Assembly (NCBI RefSeq): GCF_013408655.1
Contig: NZ_JACCBP010000002.1
Coordinates: 868,001 to 932,000, forward strand
Reading direction: 5' to 3'
From: Pigmentiphaga litoralis
Lineage (GTDB): Bacteria; Pseudomonadota; Gammaproteobacteria; Burkholderiales; Burkholderiaceae_B
Length of the DNA: 64,000 nt
Part shown: piece by piece, positions 1 to 8,424 of the stretch
How the letters are laid out: every line of letters starts with the position of its first letter
Position numbering within the stretch: position 1 is the stretch's first letter
The notes under the pieces: generated by a model
Seen by the model: only the letters and a program-made list of their open reading frames with translations
What the model was told of the DNA's origin: nothing
Databases searched by the model: none
Program-made: the position numbers and the translations under genes

Positions 1-532
1 GCAAATGGTGGTCGTTTTCGGCATCGCCCACGGCCACCACGTTATGCGGCGACAGGCCGGTGTCGTCCAGTGCCGCGGTCAGCCCGGTGCCCTTGGTCAC
101 GCCCGGCGCCAACACCATGACGGCGTCGCCATTGAAGACCACATGCAGGTCCAGCCCCAGTTCACGGATGGCGTCCAGTGCTTCGCGGTCATACGGTTTC
201 ATGGTGGCGACCAATGTCTCGCTGACGCCCAGATGCCGGACGCCCTTGGCGCGCATGGCCTCGACAAATTCCGGTGGCGGGGCCGGGGCGAGCAGGCGGC
301 GTTCGCGGGTTGCCGGGTCGTACAGCACGCCGCCGTTCTCGGCCACCACCCGAGTAAACAGATCGATGCGTGGACAGATCGCCAGCAGGTCATCCAGCTC
401 GCGTCCGCTGACCAGGAAGACCTGACGGCCCGACTCGCACAGGCGGTCGAGCGCGTCCCAGGTGGCATCGGCGACCTGGCCATCAAAGGCAAGGGTGTTG
501 TCGTAGTCGGTGGCAAGCGCCATGAATCGCAT
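1..532 (-). CDS. HAD-superfamily sugar-phosphatase-like hydrolase (3' end outside window)
   Basis: The reading frame starts at an ATG at 532 behind an AGGAG six bases upstream and runs off the left edge, so the C-terminus is missing. The N-terminus LATDYDNTLAFDG is the HAD motif I with the nucleophile Asp and the DxD second Asp (residues 9 and 11). Later VSGRELDDLL and VVAVGDAENDHH match motif II-like and motif IV (GDxxND) of Cof-type, class IIB HAD phosphatases, which dephosphorylate sugar phosphates in the cytosol. It lies just downstream of two GT4 glycosyltransferases on the same strand (9-base gap), so a glycosyl-phosphate synthesis/dephosphorylation pathway is plausible; the substrate is unknown. 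Confidence 0.8.
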   Translation of the reverse strand, partial: MRFMALATDYDNTLAFDGQVADATWDALDRLCESGRQVFLVSGRELDDLLAICPRIDLFTRVVAENGGVLYDPATRERRLLAPAPPPEFVEAMRAKGVRHLGVSETLVATMKPYDREALDAIRELGLDLHVVFNGDAVMVLAPGVTKGTGLTAALDDTGLSPHNVVAVGDAENDHHL

Positions 533-541
533 GATGCACTC

Positions 542-1618
542 CTAGGAAATGAGGTCCGCGCAGGCCGGCTGGGGCTGGGGCTGCCGCGGGCGTGACGCCT
601 TGCACAGCCGGTCGTAGATCGGCAGGTAGTCGGCCACCATGCGGGGCGCCGTGAAGCGCGCCTCGAACGCGGCGCGGCACGCCCGGCGGTCGATCTCGGG
701 CAGGCGGCGCACCGCGTCGACCGCTTCGTCCACGGTGTCCACAATGAAGCCGGTCACGCCATGCTCGATGACTTCGGGCACCGACCCGCGACGAAAGGCA
801 ATCACCGGCGTGCCGCAGGCCAGCGCTTCGGCCATGACCAGTCCGAAGGGTTCGGGCCAGTCGATCGGAAAGATCAGGGCACGCGCGGCGCCCAGAAACG
901 TGTGCTTCTGCACCTCGTTCAGTTCGCCGCGGTAGTGCACGATGGGGTCGTTGAACAGGTGGCGAATGTCGCGCTCGAAGTAGTGCAGATCGCCGTTGTC
1001 GATCTTGGCGCCGATGTGCAGCGGCACGTTGGCGCGCCGCGCGATCTCGATGGCCAGATCGGGCCGTTTGGACGGCGCGATGCGGCCCAGAAAAGCCAGA
1101 TAGCCGCCGCTGGCGTCGCCCGCCGTGAGCAGGTCGGTGGGCAGTCCGTGATGCACGGTGCCTTGCCAGTTGAGCCAGGGCAGGGGCGTGCGCTGCGCCT
1201 CCGAAATCGACACCACCGGCACGTCGGCAAAGGCGCGATACAGCAGCGGCAGGCCGGGAATATCCAGGCGCCAATGCAGGGTCGTCAGGTGCGCGCAGTC
1301 CAGCCGGCGCGAGAAGGGAAAGTGCTGGTAGTCCACGTGGAAATGCGCCAGGTCGAAGTTGCCGGACTGCCGCACCACGTCTTCCAGCATCGCAAAGTGG
1401 AAGGCCTGCGGATCGGCCGTGTCTTCAACCAGACGCACCGCGCACGGGCAGCATTCAATGAGCTTGGCGTGCGTGCGCGACCCGCCGCACGCAAACAGCG
1501 TCACGTCGTGCCCCTGCCGCACCAGTTCTTCCGTCAGATAGGACACCACGCGTTCGATGCCGCCATAGGCTTGCGGCGGCACGGTTTCATACAGCGTCGC
1601 GACTTGCGCAATCCGCAT
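542..1618 (-). CDS. GT4-family glycosyltransferase (second of a tandem pair)
   Basis: A 358-residue protein starting MRIAQVATLYETVPPQAYGG, typical of GT-B retaining glycosyltransferases (GT4): a Gly-rich N-terminal Rossmann domain (PQAYGGIERVV), then a C-terminal nucleotide-sugar domain with FLGRIAPSKRPDLAIEIARR and the E-x7-E motif in EPFGLVMAEALACGTPVIAF. It transfers a sugar from an activated donor; donor and acceptor cannot be read from sequence. It directly follows a close paralog (1621-2655, same start motif and same C-terminal block), so the pair arose by tandem duplication. Soluble, no signal peptide or membrane segment. Confidence 0.85.
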   Translation of the reverse strand: MRIAQVATLYETVPPQAYGGIERVVSYLTEELVRQGHDVTLFACGGSRTHAKLIECCPCAVRLVEDTADPQAFHFAMLEDVVRQSGNFDLAHFHVDYQHFPFSRRLDCAHLTTLHWRLDIPGLPLLYRAFADVPVVSISEAQRTPLPWLNWQGTVHHGLPTDLLTAGDASGGYLAFLGRIAPSKRPDLAIEIARRANVPLHIGAKIDNGDLHYFERDIRHLFNDPIVHYRGELNEVQKHTFLGAARALIFPIDWPEPFGLVMAEALACGTPVIAFRRGSVPEVIEHGVTGFIVDTVDEAVDAVRRLPEIDRRACRAAFEARFTAPRMVADYLPIYDRLCKASRPRQPQPQPACADLIS

Positions 1619-1620
1619 GG

Positions 1621-2655
1621 TCAGGTCTCCTCCAGCAAACGGCGATACACCGTCAGGTAGTCATTGGCCATGCGGTCGGCCGTGAAGCGGCGTTCGAACG
1701 CGCGGCGGCAGCCGGCGCGGTCCAGCCGGCCGATCCGTTCCACCGCGCTGACCGCCTGGTTGACGTCGTCCACGATCAGTCCACTGACGCCGTCGTCGAC
1801 CACCTCGGGCACCGCTCCGCGTCGAAAGGCGATCACTGGCGTGCCGCAGGACATGGCCTCGATCAGCACCATGCCGAACGGCTCGGGCCAGTCCACCGGA
1901 AACAGCAGGGCCCGCGCGTTGGCCAGCATGGCGTAGCGTGCCTCGCCGCCGACTTCGCCCAGGTACTCGACGACGTCGCCATGCCGTGCCAGGAGCGGCT
2001 CGATCTCGTCCCGGAAATAGGCCTGTTCACCCGGATGCACCTTGGCCGCCATCTTCAGCGGCAGGCCCGCGCGGCGTGCGATCTCGATGGCCAGGTCGGG
2101 GCGTTTGGACGGCATCATCCGGCCCAGGAAGACCAGGTAGTCGCCTCCTGCGGCGTTGAAGGGCAGCACGTCGGGCGGCATGCCGTGATGGATCGTGGCT
2201 TGCCAATTGGCCGATGGCAGCGGCGTGCGTTGGTCGTCGCTGATCGACACCAGCGGCGCATCCGAAAACATCGCGTACAGCGGGCCGTGATCCGGGGGAA
2301 GCAGCAGGCCGTGCATCGTGGTCACGTGCCGGCAGGGCAAGCGCCTGGACACCGGCAGATGCATGGGCTCGCCGTGGAAGTGCACGATGTCGAACTGGTC
2401 GGCCATCTGCGCAACGGTTTCCAGTTGCCGCACGTGATGGCATTGCGTGTCCCACACGGACGCGTCGCGCCACAGGCCGCGTTCGCACGTCGCCACCCGC
2501 TTCGCTTGCGTGCGCGAGTCGCCGGTGGCGAACAGGGTCACGTCATGACCGGCCGCGACCAGGGCTTCCGTCAGGTAGGACACCACTCTTTCGGTGGCGC
2601 CATACGCAATCGGCGGAACGCTCTCGTACAAGGGCGCGACCTGGGCAATACGCAT
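1621..2655 (-). CDS. GT4-family glycosyltransferase (first of a tandem pair)
   Basis: A GT-B/GT4 glycosyltransferase of about 344 residues, paralogous to its downstream neighbour throughout: MRIAQVAPLYESVPPIAYGA at the N-terminus, FLGRMMPSKRPDLAIEIARR and EPFGMVLIEAMSCGTPVIAF (E-x7-E) in the donor domain. The frame is open to a TTG at 2664, but an AGGAG abuts that TTG and lies 9 bases before the ATG at 2655, so 2655 is chosen. The stop is 2 bases from the next start, so the pair and the HAD phosphatase are probably one transcription unit. The substrate is not predictable. Confidence 0.84.
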   Translation of the reverse strand: MRIAQVAPLYESVPPIAYGATERVVSYLTEALVAAGHDVTLFATGDSRTQAKRVATCERGLWRDASVWDTQCHHVRQLETVAQMADQFDIVHFHGEPMHLPVSRRLPCRHVTTMHGLLLPPDHGPLYAMFSDAPLVSISDDQRTPLPSANWQATIHHGMPPDVLPFNAAGGDYLVFLGRMMPSKRPDLAIEIARRAGLPLKMAAKVHPGEQAYFRDEIEPLLARHGDVVEYLGEVGGEARYAMLANARALLFPVDWPEPFGMVLIEAMSCGTPVIAFRRGAVPEVVDDGVSGLIVDDVNQAVSAVERIGRLDRAGCRRAFERRFTADRMANDYLTVYRRLLEET

Positions 2656-3099
2656 CGTTGCCAACTCCTGTCGTCAAGGCCGCATCCATCAGCGACCGCC
2701 GGACGCACGATGCAACCGCTATGCCCATCCTGGAACGGGTCAGGCAGGTGCCGGCGGACGGCGCATTGGTTGAGCCGAAGATGCAGTCCGAATGCGGGCA
2801 TGAAGCAAGGCAGGGTCGGGAAGCGGTAGCAGCCGGCGCAACAACTGCCCGCGATCGATGAGCACGATGGACCAAGGGCGCGGCGGCGGTTGGTCGTCCG
2901 TAGCCGACGCAGGAATAGGGATTGTTTGTCATGAATGAATAGTGATGTCGATCCGTAGGTGTTTATCCCGACGGCGAACGCTAATACAGTGGCGTCACTC
3001 GCTCATGACCTATGAGCACTTCAGCCACCGTCCACTTCAGGACGCCGGCACGCGCCGCCAACGAGCCCCGCCCCGCCGGTCAGAAATAAAGGAATGATC
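2656..3099. other. Intergenic region, no gene recognised
   Basis: About 440 bases between the divergent GT4 operon and the DUF4148 gene. Open frames here lack family motifs and ribosome binding sites. Promoters for both directions should lie here; a TAATAC at 2982-2987 could be a -10 element for the rightward gene, but no convincing -35 is visible. Confidence 0.5.
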
Positions 3100-3504
3100 A
3101 TGAAGACCACGACCGCCGCACTGCTTCTTGCCCTGTCCGTCACAGGCGCCAACGCCTTCGCCGACAGCAACGTCGTTACCGACGCCAACTACCCCGGCCC
3201 CTTCTCGCTGGAAAGCAACACGACCCATGCCCAAGTGCAGGCCGAGCTGGTGCGTGCCCGTCAAGCCGGGCTGATCGTTGCCGATGCGCAGTACCCCGGC
3301 CCGTTTGCCCGTCCCGCTACGGCAAGCAATCCCGCGGTGACCCGCGAAGCTGTCCGTGCCGAGCTGGCGCAAGCCCGCGCCGAAGGGATTGCATTCGACG
3401 ACGCGACCTATCCCGTGCCTGCGCAGACCGTGCCGCAAGGACGCCATGCCGGCAATCACAGCCGCCTGGCCGCGTCCGGCCCAGGCAACGTCGTGACCCG
3501 CTAA
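3100..3504 (+). CDS. DUF4148 domain secreted protein
   Basis: A 134-residue protein with a Sec signal peptide (MKTTTAALLLALSVTGANAFA, cleavage after the second Ala-x-Ala). The mature part holds two related segments: YPGPF...THAQVQAELVRARQAGLI and YPGPF...TREAVRAELAQARAEGI, the DUF4148 signature (Tyr-Pro followed by a T-R/H-x-x-V-x-A-E-L helix) common in multiple copies in Burkholderiales. Function of the family is unknown; members are periplasmic or outer-surface and often stress-responsive. The start at 3100 is preferred because AAAGGA lies six bases upstream and would abut the earlier in-frame ATG at 3094. A terminator follows at once. Confidence 0.8.
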   Translation: MKTTTAALLLALSVTGANAFADSNVVTDANYPGPFSLESNTTHAQVQAELVRARQAGLIVADAQYPGPFARPATASNPAVTREAVRAELAQARAEGIAFDDATYPVPAQTVPQGRHAGNHSRLAASGPGNVVTR

Positions 3505-3520
3505 GGTCTCGGCGGGCATG

Positions 3521-3545
3521 AAAAAGGGGGCGCCAGCCCCCTTCT
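3521..3545. terminator. Bidirectional intrinsic terminator
   Basis: A GC-only stem (GGGGGC 3526-3531 with GCCCCC 3536-3541, loop GCCA) is flanked by AAAAA on the left and TTCTT on the right, so it can terminate both the DUF4148 gene and the convergent MHYT-GGDEF-EAL gene. Confidence 0.8.
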
Positions 3546-3570
3546 TGCACAGTGAAGCGGCTGCCGGATG

Positions 3571-5649
3571 TCAGGCGGCCGCTTCGTGTATGTGGGCGTT
3601 GGCGGTGACGAACTGCGCCGCAGGCAACGGATGGCCCAGCAGGAAACCCTGCAGGGAATTGCAGCCCAACCGGGTCAGGAAGTCCTGTTGTTCGGGCGTC
3701 TCGACCCCTTCGGCCACGATGTTCAGGCCCAGCTTGTGGCCCAGCGCAACGATGGCCGAGATGATGGCCGCGTCGTCACCATCATGTTCGAGCTGGCTGA
3801 CGAAGCCCTGGTCGATCTTGAGTTCGGTGGCCGGCAGGCGCTTCAGATACATGAGACTGGAGTAGCCCGTGCCAAAGTCGTCGATCGAAATCGACACGCC
3901 CAGGGCGACCAGCCGGTTCAGCACGTCCATGCTGGCTTCGGCGTCGCGCATCGCGATCGACTCGGTAATCTCCAGCGTCAGGCGTTCTGGGGCCACCCCA
4001 TGCCGCGTCAGGGCGTCGCGCACCAGGTCGACCAGGCCGGCATGCTGGAATTGCAGCGCCGACAGATTGACCGCCATGTTCCATGACGAATGGCCGGCGT
4101 CGCACCAGGCGCGCAGCTGCCGGCACGCCTCGTTGATCACCCAGGCATCGATCGTCAGGATCAGGCCCGTCTTTTCCGCCATCGGAATGAACTGGGCCGG
4201 CGGCACCAGGCCCCGTTCCGGATGGTGCCAGCGCAGCAGCGCTTCGGCGCCCGTGACCGGGCCAGCCGGCGCCTCGAACTTGGGTTGGTAGTACAGCTCG
4301 AATTCGTTGTTGGCGACGGCCGATCGCAGGTCGTGCAGCAAGCGCAACTGTTCGCGCGCATTGGCGTTCATCGACGGTTCGAAAAAGCAGTAGCCCGCGC
4401 GGCCCAGACTCTTGGCGTGGTACATGGCCGCGTCGGCGTTCGTCATCAGGCTGGCGCCCGAATCGCCGTCGCCCGGGAACATGGCGATGCCGATGCTGGC
4501 CGTGACCAGCAGCAGATGTTCCGACAGCGCGACCGGCGCCGACACCACGTCGATCAGGCGCTGCGCCAATTGGGCCGCGTCTTGCGGATCGGTCGCCGAC
4601 GCCAGTACCACGAATTCGTCACCGCCGAGCCGGGCGATGCTGTCTTCCGCGCGCAATTCGCTGCGCAGGCGCTGCGCGACCGCCACCAGCAGCGCGTCGC
4701 CGGTGTGGTGGCCATAGGCATCATTGATCGCCTTGAATCCATCCAGGTCCACGAACATGACGGCGAAGATGCCGCGGCCGCGCTGGCCCTGTTCGACCGA
4801 CCGCTTGACGTGTTCCTGCAGCAGGATGCGGTTGGGCAGGCCGGTCAGCGTGTCATGCAGGGCGAGGCGGATCAATTCTTCGTTGGCCGCTTCCAGCGAG
4901 AACGACAGCGCGGCCGTGCGCTGCTGCATGCGGGCATCGAGCAGGGCCGCGACCAGCGCGATGGCCAGCACGCCCAGCGTGACGGTGGTGACCAGCAGCG
5001 CGAGCCACGAGGCCGACATGCCGCTGCCCGCGGCCAGGCACACGGTGCCCAGCGGAAAGCTGGCGGCCGCCATGCCCGTGTAGTGCATGCCGACGATCGC
5101 CAGTCCCATGATGACGCCGGCGCCCAGGCGCAGCAGGCGTTCGCGCAAGGAATCCTGGTCGGTGCGGCGCGCGATCCACAGGGCCGCGCCCGACGCGACA
5201 ATGGCAATCACGATCGACAGCGTGACGACGGACGTGTCATACGAGATGCCGGGGTCCATGCGCATCGCACCCATGCCCACGTAATGCATCGCGGCAATGC
5301 CCGCGCCCATCAGCACGGCGGCCCCGCACAGCTTGGCGGCCGACAACTGCGGCTGGCTCGCCACGTTCAGGGCGAACGCCGATGACACGATCGCGATCAC
5401 GACCGACAGCGTGGTCAGGCCGACGTCGTACCCCAGCGAGATGGGCAGGCTGAACGCCAGCATGCCGATGAAGTGCATCGACCAGATGCCCAGGCCCATG
5501 GCAAGCGCGCCGCCTGTCAGCCAGATCCGGCGGGCGATGCCGACGGTCGCGCGAACGCGGTTGGCCATGCCCAGCGCGGTGTAGGACGCCAGGATGGCCA
5601 CGCAGATGGACAGGACGACCAGCGCGGGATGATAGTTGACCGGAAGCAT
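3571..5649 (-). CDS. MHYT-GGDEF-EAL c-di-GMP turnover protein
   Basis: A 692-residue inner-membrane protein. Residues 1-240 carry seven hydrophobic segments with three MHYT-type motifs (MHF at 58, MHY at 121, MHY at 188), a domain proposed to sense a diatomic gas through bound metal. A GGDEF domain follows with intact GGDEF at 342-346 and a product-inhibition I-site RAED at 333-336, then an EAL domain with EAL at 469-471, NLS, DDFGTGYSSL and AEGVET motifs. Both catalytic sites look intact, so it could make and degrade c-di-GMP. The start at 5649 is chosen because GGAGAAG precedes it; the frame continues 16 codons upstream without a ribosome binding site. Confidence 0.92.
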   Translation of the reverse strand: MLPVNYHPALVVLSICVAILASYTALGMANRVRATVGIARRIWLTGGALAMGLGIWSMHFIGMLAFSLPISLGYDVGLTTLSVVIAIVSSAFALNVASQPQLSAAKLCGAAVLMGAGIAAMHYVGMGAMRMDPGISYDTSVVTLSIVIAIVASGAALWIARRTDQDSLRERLLRLGAGVIMGLAIVGMHYTGMAAASFPLGTVCLAAGSGMSASWLALLVTTVTLGVLAIALVAALLDARMQQRTAALSFSLEAANEELIRLALHDTLTGLPNRILLQEHVKRSVEQGQRGRGIFAVMFVDLDGFKAINDAYGHHTGDALLVAVAQRLRSELRAEDSIARLGGDEFVVLASATDPQDAAQLAQRLIDVVSAPVALSEHLLLVTASIGIAMFPGDGDSGASLMTNADAAMYHAKSLGRAGYCFFEPSMNANAREQLRLLHDLRSAVANNEFELYYQPKFEAPAGPVTGAEALLRWHHPERGLVPPAQFIPMAEKTGLILTIDAWVINEACRQLRAWCDAGHSSWNMAVNLSALQFQHAGLVDLVRDALTRHGVAPERLTLEITESIAMRDAEASMDVLNRLVALGVSISIDDFGTGYSSLMYLKRLPATELKIDQGFVSQLEHDGDDAAIISAIVALGHKLGLNIVAEGVETPEQQDFLTRLGCNSLQGFLLGHPLPAAQFVTANAHIHEAAA

Positions 5650-5791
5650 GACTTCTCCAGGCCATGGCCCGAATCCCGGGGCTGGCCAACGCAGCAATGA
5701 GGTGAGGGGTGACGCGACCCATGCAGGTCCGCTGGACTAATACTTGGTAGTAAGCCCACGCACCCAGACGGCTTTATACCCAAAACCGCCC

Positions 5792-5813
5792 GAGAACTTA
5801 TTCATAAATTCTC
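5792..5813. promoter_or_regulatory. AT-rich 22-base imperfect palindrome
   Basis: GAGAA..TTAT..ATAA..TTCTC pairs symmetrically about its centre in an otherwise GC-rich stretch, 67 bases before the CSS-EAL gene at 5880 and about 140 upstream of the divergent GGDEF-EAL gene. It could be an operator or part of a promoter; no regulator is identified. Confidence 0.35.
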
Positions 5814-5879
5814 ACAGTGTGGGTTGCGCGCCACCACGGTGTATCCTGACCGCCTCTACGGCCGAGCCACTTTCTTCCG

Positions 5880-7418
5880 ATGACATCACAACCCCTTACT
5901 TTCGCAACGTCAGGCGTCCTTGCCTGCATGGCGATCGGGCTGGGGGTGGGCCTGTGGGCCGGTGTCGCCACGTTGCATGACCAGATCGAAGACGACACGG
6001 GCCGTCTGGCTCAGCTGTATATCGAACGGTCGGATGCGGTGGGCGACGACATCGTCCAGGCGCTGACACGCATCCGGCAATCGCCTGCCGCGCCCTGCAG
6101 CGACGACGACCTGGCCTGGCTGCGCCGCATCGTCATCGAATCCCGCAACGTCAAAAGCGCCGTGCGCATGCACGACCACGAAATGCTGTGCAGTTCGACC
6201 CTGGGCAAGCTGGCGGTGCCAACCGATCGCGCCCGGCCGGATTATGAAACCAGCCGCGGCCGGCGCGTGCTGGTCGACACGCCGCTGATCGGCATGCCCG
6301 GTGTGCGGGGCATGGTGATCGAAGAAGGTGATGCATCGGTCGTGCTGAACCGCGACGCGTTCGTGGACAAGATCGATCCCCGCCTGGACTACACGGTGGT
6401 CGCCGAGTACGACACCCGCCGCGACGTATTCATTTCGAACATGCCGCCCGCCGGCCTGGCCTCGCGGCCCCTGGTGGCGGGCGAACCCGTGCTGCTGGAC
6501 GGCCGGCGCTTCGAAGTGCGCTGTTCGACCGCGCACACGGGCTGCATCGTGGCGGCGCTGCGCGATCGGCCCAGCGCCCGGCGATCGCCGCTGGTGATGG
6601 CCTTTGGCCTGTTCGGATTGTTTGGCGGACTGGGGGGAGGTGTCGGGCTGGTGTCGGCGATCGCGCGGTCGCGGTCCTTGTCGCGCCGGCTGCGCGCCGC
6701 GCTGCGCAACAACGAACTGACAATCGTGTATCAGCCCATCGTGCGGCTGGCCGACCGCCAGCGGGTGGGCGCCGAATCCCTGATCCGGTGGCGCGACAAC
6801 CGGGGCGACGCCATCAGCCCCGATGTGTTCATTGCCGTGGCCGAAGAAGAAGGGTTCATCTCGGAAGTGACGCGCTTCGTGCTGCGGCGGGTGCTGGCGG
6901 AACTGGCCGACGGACTGCGCGCGCGCCCGGGCTTTCGCGTTACGGTGAACGTGTCCGCCAGGGACGTGCTGGACCCGACCTTTGCGGCCTTTGTGCGGCA
7001 GGAATTGCATGCCGCGGGCGTGTCGCCCGGCGCGATCGGCTTCGAGCTGACCGAGCGGTCCACCGCGGATCGCGAGGCCATCGGCCGCGGCATCCAGACG
7101 CTGCGCAAGGCCGGGCACGCGGTGTATATCGACGACTTCGGCACCGATTATTCGAGCCTGTCCTACCTTGCCCAATTGCAGGTGGACATGATCAAGATCG
7201 ACCGCAGTTTTACGCTGGCGCTGGAAGACGGCGCGGCGCAAAGCCTGATGCCGCAGATGGTGGCGATGGCCCGCACGCTGTCGCTGGGGCTGGTGATCGA
7301 AGGCATCGAAACCGATGCGCAGGCGCGCATCGTGGCGGACATCGATGCCGATGCGTTGGGGCAGGGGTGGCTGTTCGGCTCGCCGGTGGAGGCGAGCCGG
7401 CTGTTCCCGGCGGGCTGA
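5880..7418 (+). CDS. CSS-motif EAL-domain c-di-GMP phosphodiesterase
   Basis: A 512-residue protein with a periplasmic sensor between two membrane segments (about 9-30 and 237-260). The sensor holds the Cys-Ser-Ser motif at 104-106 and further cysteines at 73, 215 and 222, as in CSS-domain phosphodiesterases whose activity is controlled by periplasmic disulfide state. The cytoplasmic EAL domain has ESL at 299-301 (Glu kept), NVSA, ELTER, DDFGTDYSSL and EGIET, so the metal- and substrate-binding acids are present and activity is expected. The Gly to Asp change in DDFGTD is mild. It is divergent from the MHYT-GGDEF-EAL gene, forming a c-di-GMP pair close to the EPS locus. Confidence 0.88.
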   Translation: MTSQPLTFATSGVLACMAIGLGVGLWAGVATLHDQIEDDTGRLAQLYIERSDAVGDDIVQALTRIRQSPAAPCSDDDLAWLRRIVIESRNVKSAVRMHDHEMLCSSTLGKLAVPTDRARPDYETSRGRRVLVDTPLIGMPGVRGMVIEEGDASVVLNRDAFVDKIDPRLDYTVVAEYDTRRDVFISNMPPAGLASRPLVAGEPVLLDGRRFEVRCSTAHTGCIVAALRDRPSARRSPLVMAFGLFGLFGGLGGGVGLVSAIARSRSLSRRLRAALRNNELTIVYQPIVRLADRQRVGAESLIRWRDNRGDAISPDVFIAVAEEEGFISEVTRFVLRRVLAELADGLRARPGFRVTVNVSARDVLDPTFAAFVRQELHAAGVSPGAIGFELTERSTADREAIGRGIQTLRKAGHAVYIDDFGTDYSSLSYLAQLQVDMIKIDRSFTLALEDGAAQSLMPQMVAMARTLSLGLVIEGIETDAQARIVADIDADALGQGWLFGSPVEASRLFPAG

Positions 7419-7455
7419 AGTGGCGGGCTGAACGCCAGGCCCGTGCTGCCCGGCT

Positions 7456-7623
7456 TCAGGTTTCCTCGCGGAATTCCTCTTTCCCGGCCGAGCAATTCGG
7501 GCAGGCCCACGCGTCCGGAATGTCTTCCCAATGGGTGCCCGCGACGATGCCGTCTTCCGGATCCCCCATCGTTTCGTCGAACACGTAATTGCACTTCATG
7601 CAGTGCATGCGCCGGATCGTCAT
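7456..7623 (-). CDS. Rubredoxin (55 aa)
   Basis: A short gene on the minus strand encodes a complete rubredoxin: MHCMKCNYVFDETMGDPEDG, then WACPNCSAGKEEF, giving the two Cys-x2-Cys knuckles (residues 8/11 and 41/44) that hold one Fe(SCys)4, with the usual Tyr/Asp/Glu/Gly/Trp/Pro framework residues between. It is a cytosolic one-electron carrier. Its ATG overlaps the stop of the upstream cupin gene as ATGA, so the two are translationally coupled and probably work together. Rubredoxins of this size serve alkane or aromatic oxygenases, or oxidative-stress enzymes; no rubredoxin reductase is seen nearby. Confidence 0.93.
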   Translation of the reverse strand: MTIRRMHCMKCNYVFDETMGDPEDGIVAGTHWEDIPDAWACPNCSAGKEEFREET

Positions 7624-8354
7624 GGTTTGGGGAACTGCAGAAAAAGGACGTCCGCACCGGCATCGCCCGCGCGCAACATCAGTGCCGGATCGTCGGCTTC
7701 GACGAACAGGGTGGAGTCGATGTCGAGCCGTTCCCCGTCGTAGTCCAGGGCGCCGCCGATCACCATGAAGTAATGCCCGCCGCCCAATGACGGATCGGGG
7801 CCGCGCGCCGTCATGTTCGGCCCGAGGCGATACATCGTGGAGGCCACGCCGTCGTCGTTCGGCTCCAGCAGCATCTCGATGTGCGGCGCCGTCAATGCCG
7901 CCGCTTCGTCGGGCGTGGACGAGCGGATGTCGGTGCTCAGCAGGAACCGCCGCCGCGACGGGCGGATCGCTTCCTTCACCCCGGGTTTAGCCAGGTATTG
8001 CGGCCCCGGATCGCCTGCCGCGCGCAGCGTCATGTAGTGCAGCGCGTCGGGTCCGGCCACCAGCGGCCCGTAGGTGGTGTAGGGGTCGGTGTAGTGGACG
8101 GAATAGGTCGATACCGGGTGGCTGCCGATGTGGCCGTCGCCCCGCAGGATCACCTGGTATTGCGACACCGTGTGGTAATGCGCGCCGACCTTCTTGTTCG
8201 GGCTCATTTCCACCGTGAAGGCCTGGGGCCGCCCGGCGCCGCCACGGTCGGGTTTGGCGCCGATGTACTCGATGCGATAGGCCGGAATGAGGCCGGCCTG
8301 GACAAGCGCGGCGGACTGCGTGCGGGCAGTCTCGTTCGATACGGCGATAACCAT
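7620..8354 (-). CDS. Cupin-fold protein (possible bicupin dioxygenase-like)
   Basis: A 244-residue protein. GAHYHTVSQYQVILRGDGHI around residues 57-76 resembles cupin motif 1 with its HxH metal ligands, and a second beta-rich segment near the C-terminus (GGGHYFMVIGGALDYDGE) resembles a second, degenerate cupin. I do not recognise a named family. A metal-binding or oxygenase role is inferred only from the fold and from translational coupling to a rubredoxin. The upstream region holds palindromes at 8408-8422 and 8425-8432, suggesting specific transcriptional control shared with the divergent Bug receptor. Confidence 0.65.
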   Translation of the reverse strand: MVIAVSNETARTQSAALVQAGLIPAYRIEYIGAKPDRGGAGRPQAFTVEMSPNKKVGAHYHTVSQYQVILRGDGHIGSHPVSTYSVHYTDPYTTYGPLVAGPDALHYMTLRAAGDPGPQYLAKPGVKEAIRPSRRRFLLSTDIRSSTPDEAAALTAPHIEMLLEPNDDGVASTMYRLGPNMTARGPDPSLGGGHYFMVIGGALDYDGERLDIDSTLFVEADDPALMLRAGDAGADVLFLQFPKP

Positions 8355-8407
8355 GCTCGGGCTCCGTCAGACGCGCGCGCGCGGCCCGGATGGACCGCGT
8401 TGGCCAC

Positions 8408-8422
8408 TTCACCTTAGGTGAA
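8408..8422. promoter_or_regulatory. 15-base perfect palindrome upstream of cupin-rubredoxin
   Basis: TTCACCT-T-AGGTGAA is a perfect 7+1+7 inverted repeat, 54 bases before the cupin start. It has the form of an operator for a dimeric repressor. No regulator gene is adjacent. Confidence 0.5.
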
Positions 8423-8424
8423 TC

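Noticed and set aside
4090..5385. A 431-codon plus-strand open frame inside the MHYT-GGDEF-EAL gene
   Set aside because: Antisense to intact GGDEF, EAL and MHYT motifs; no ribosome binding site or domain.
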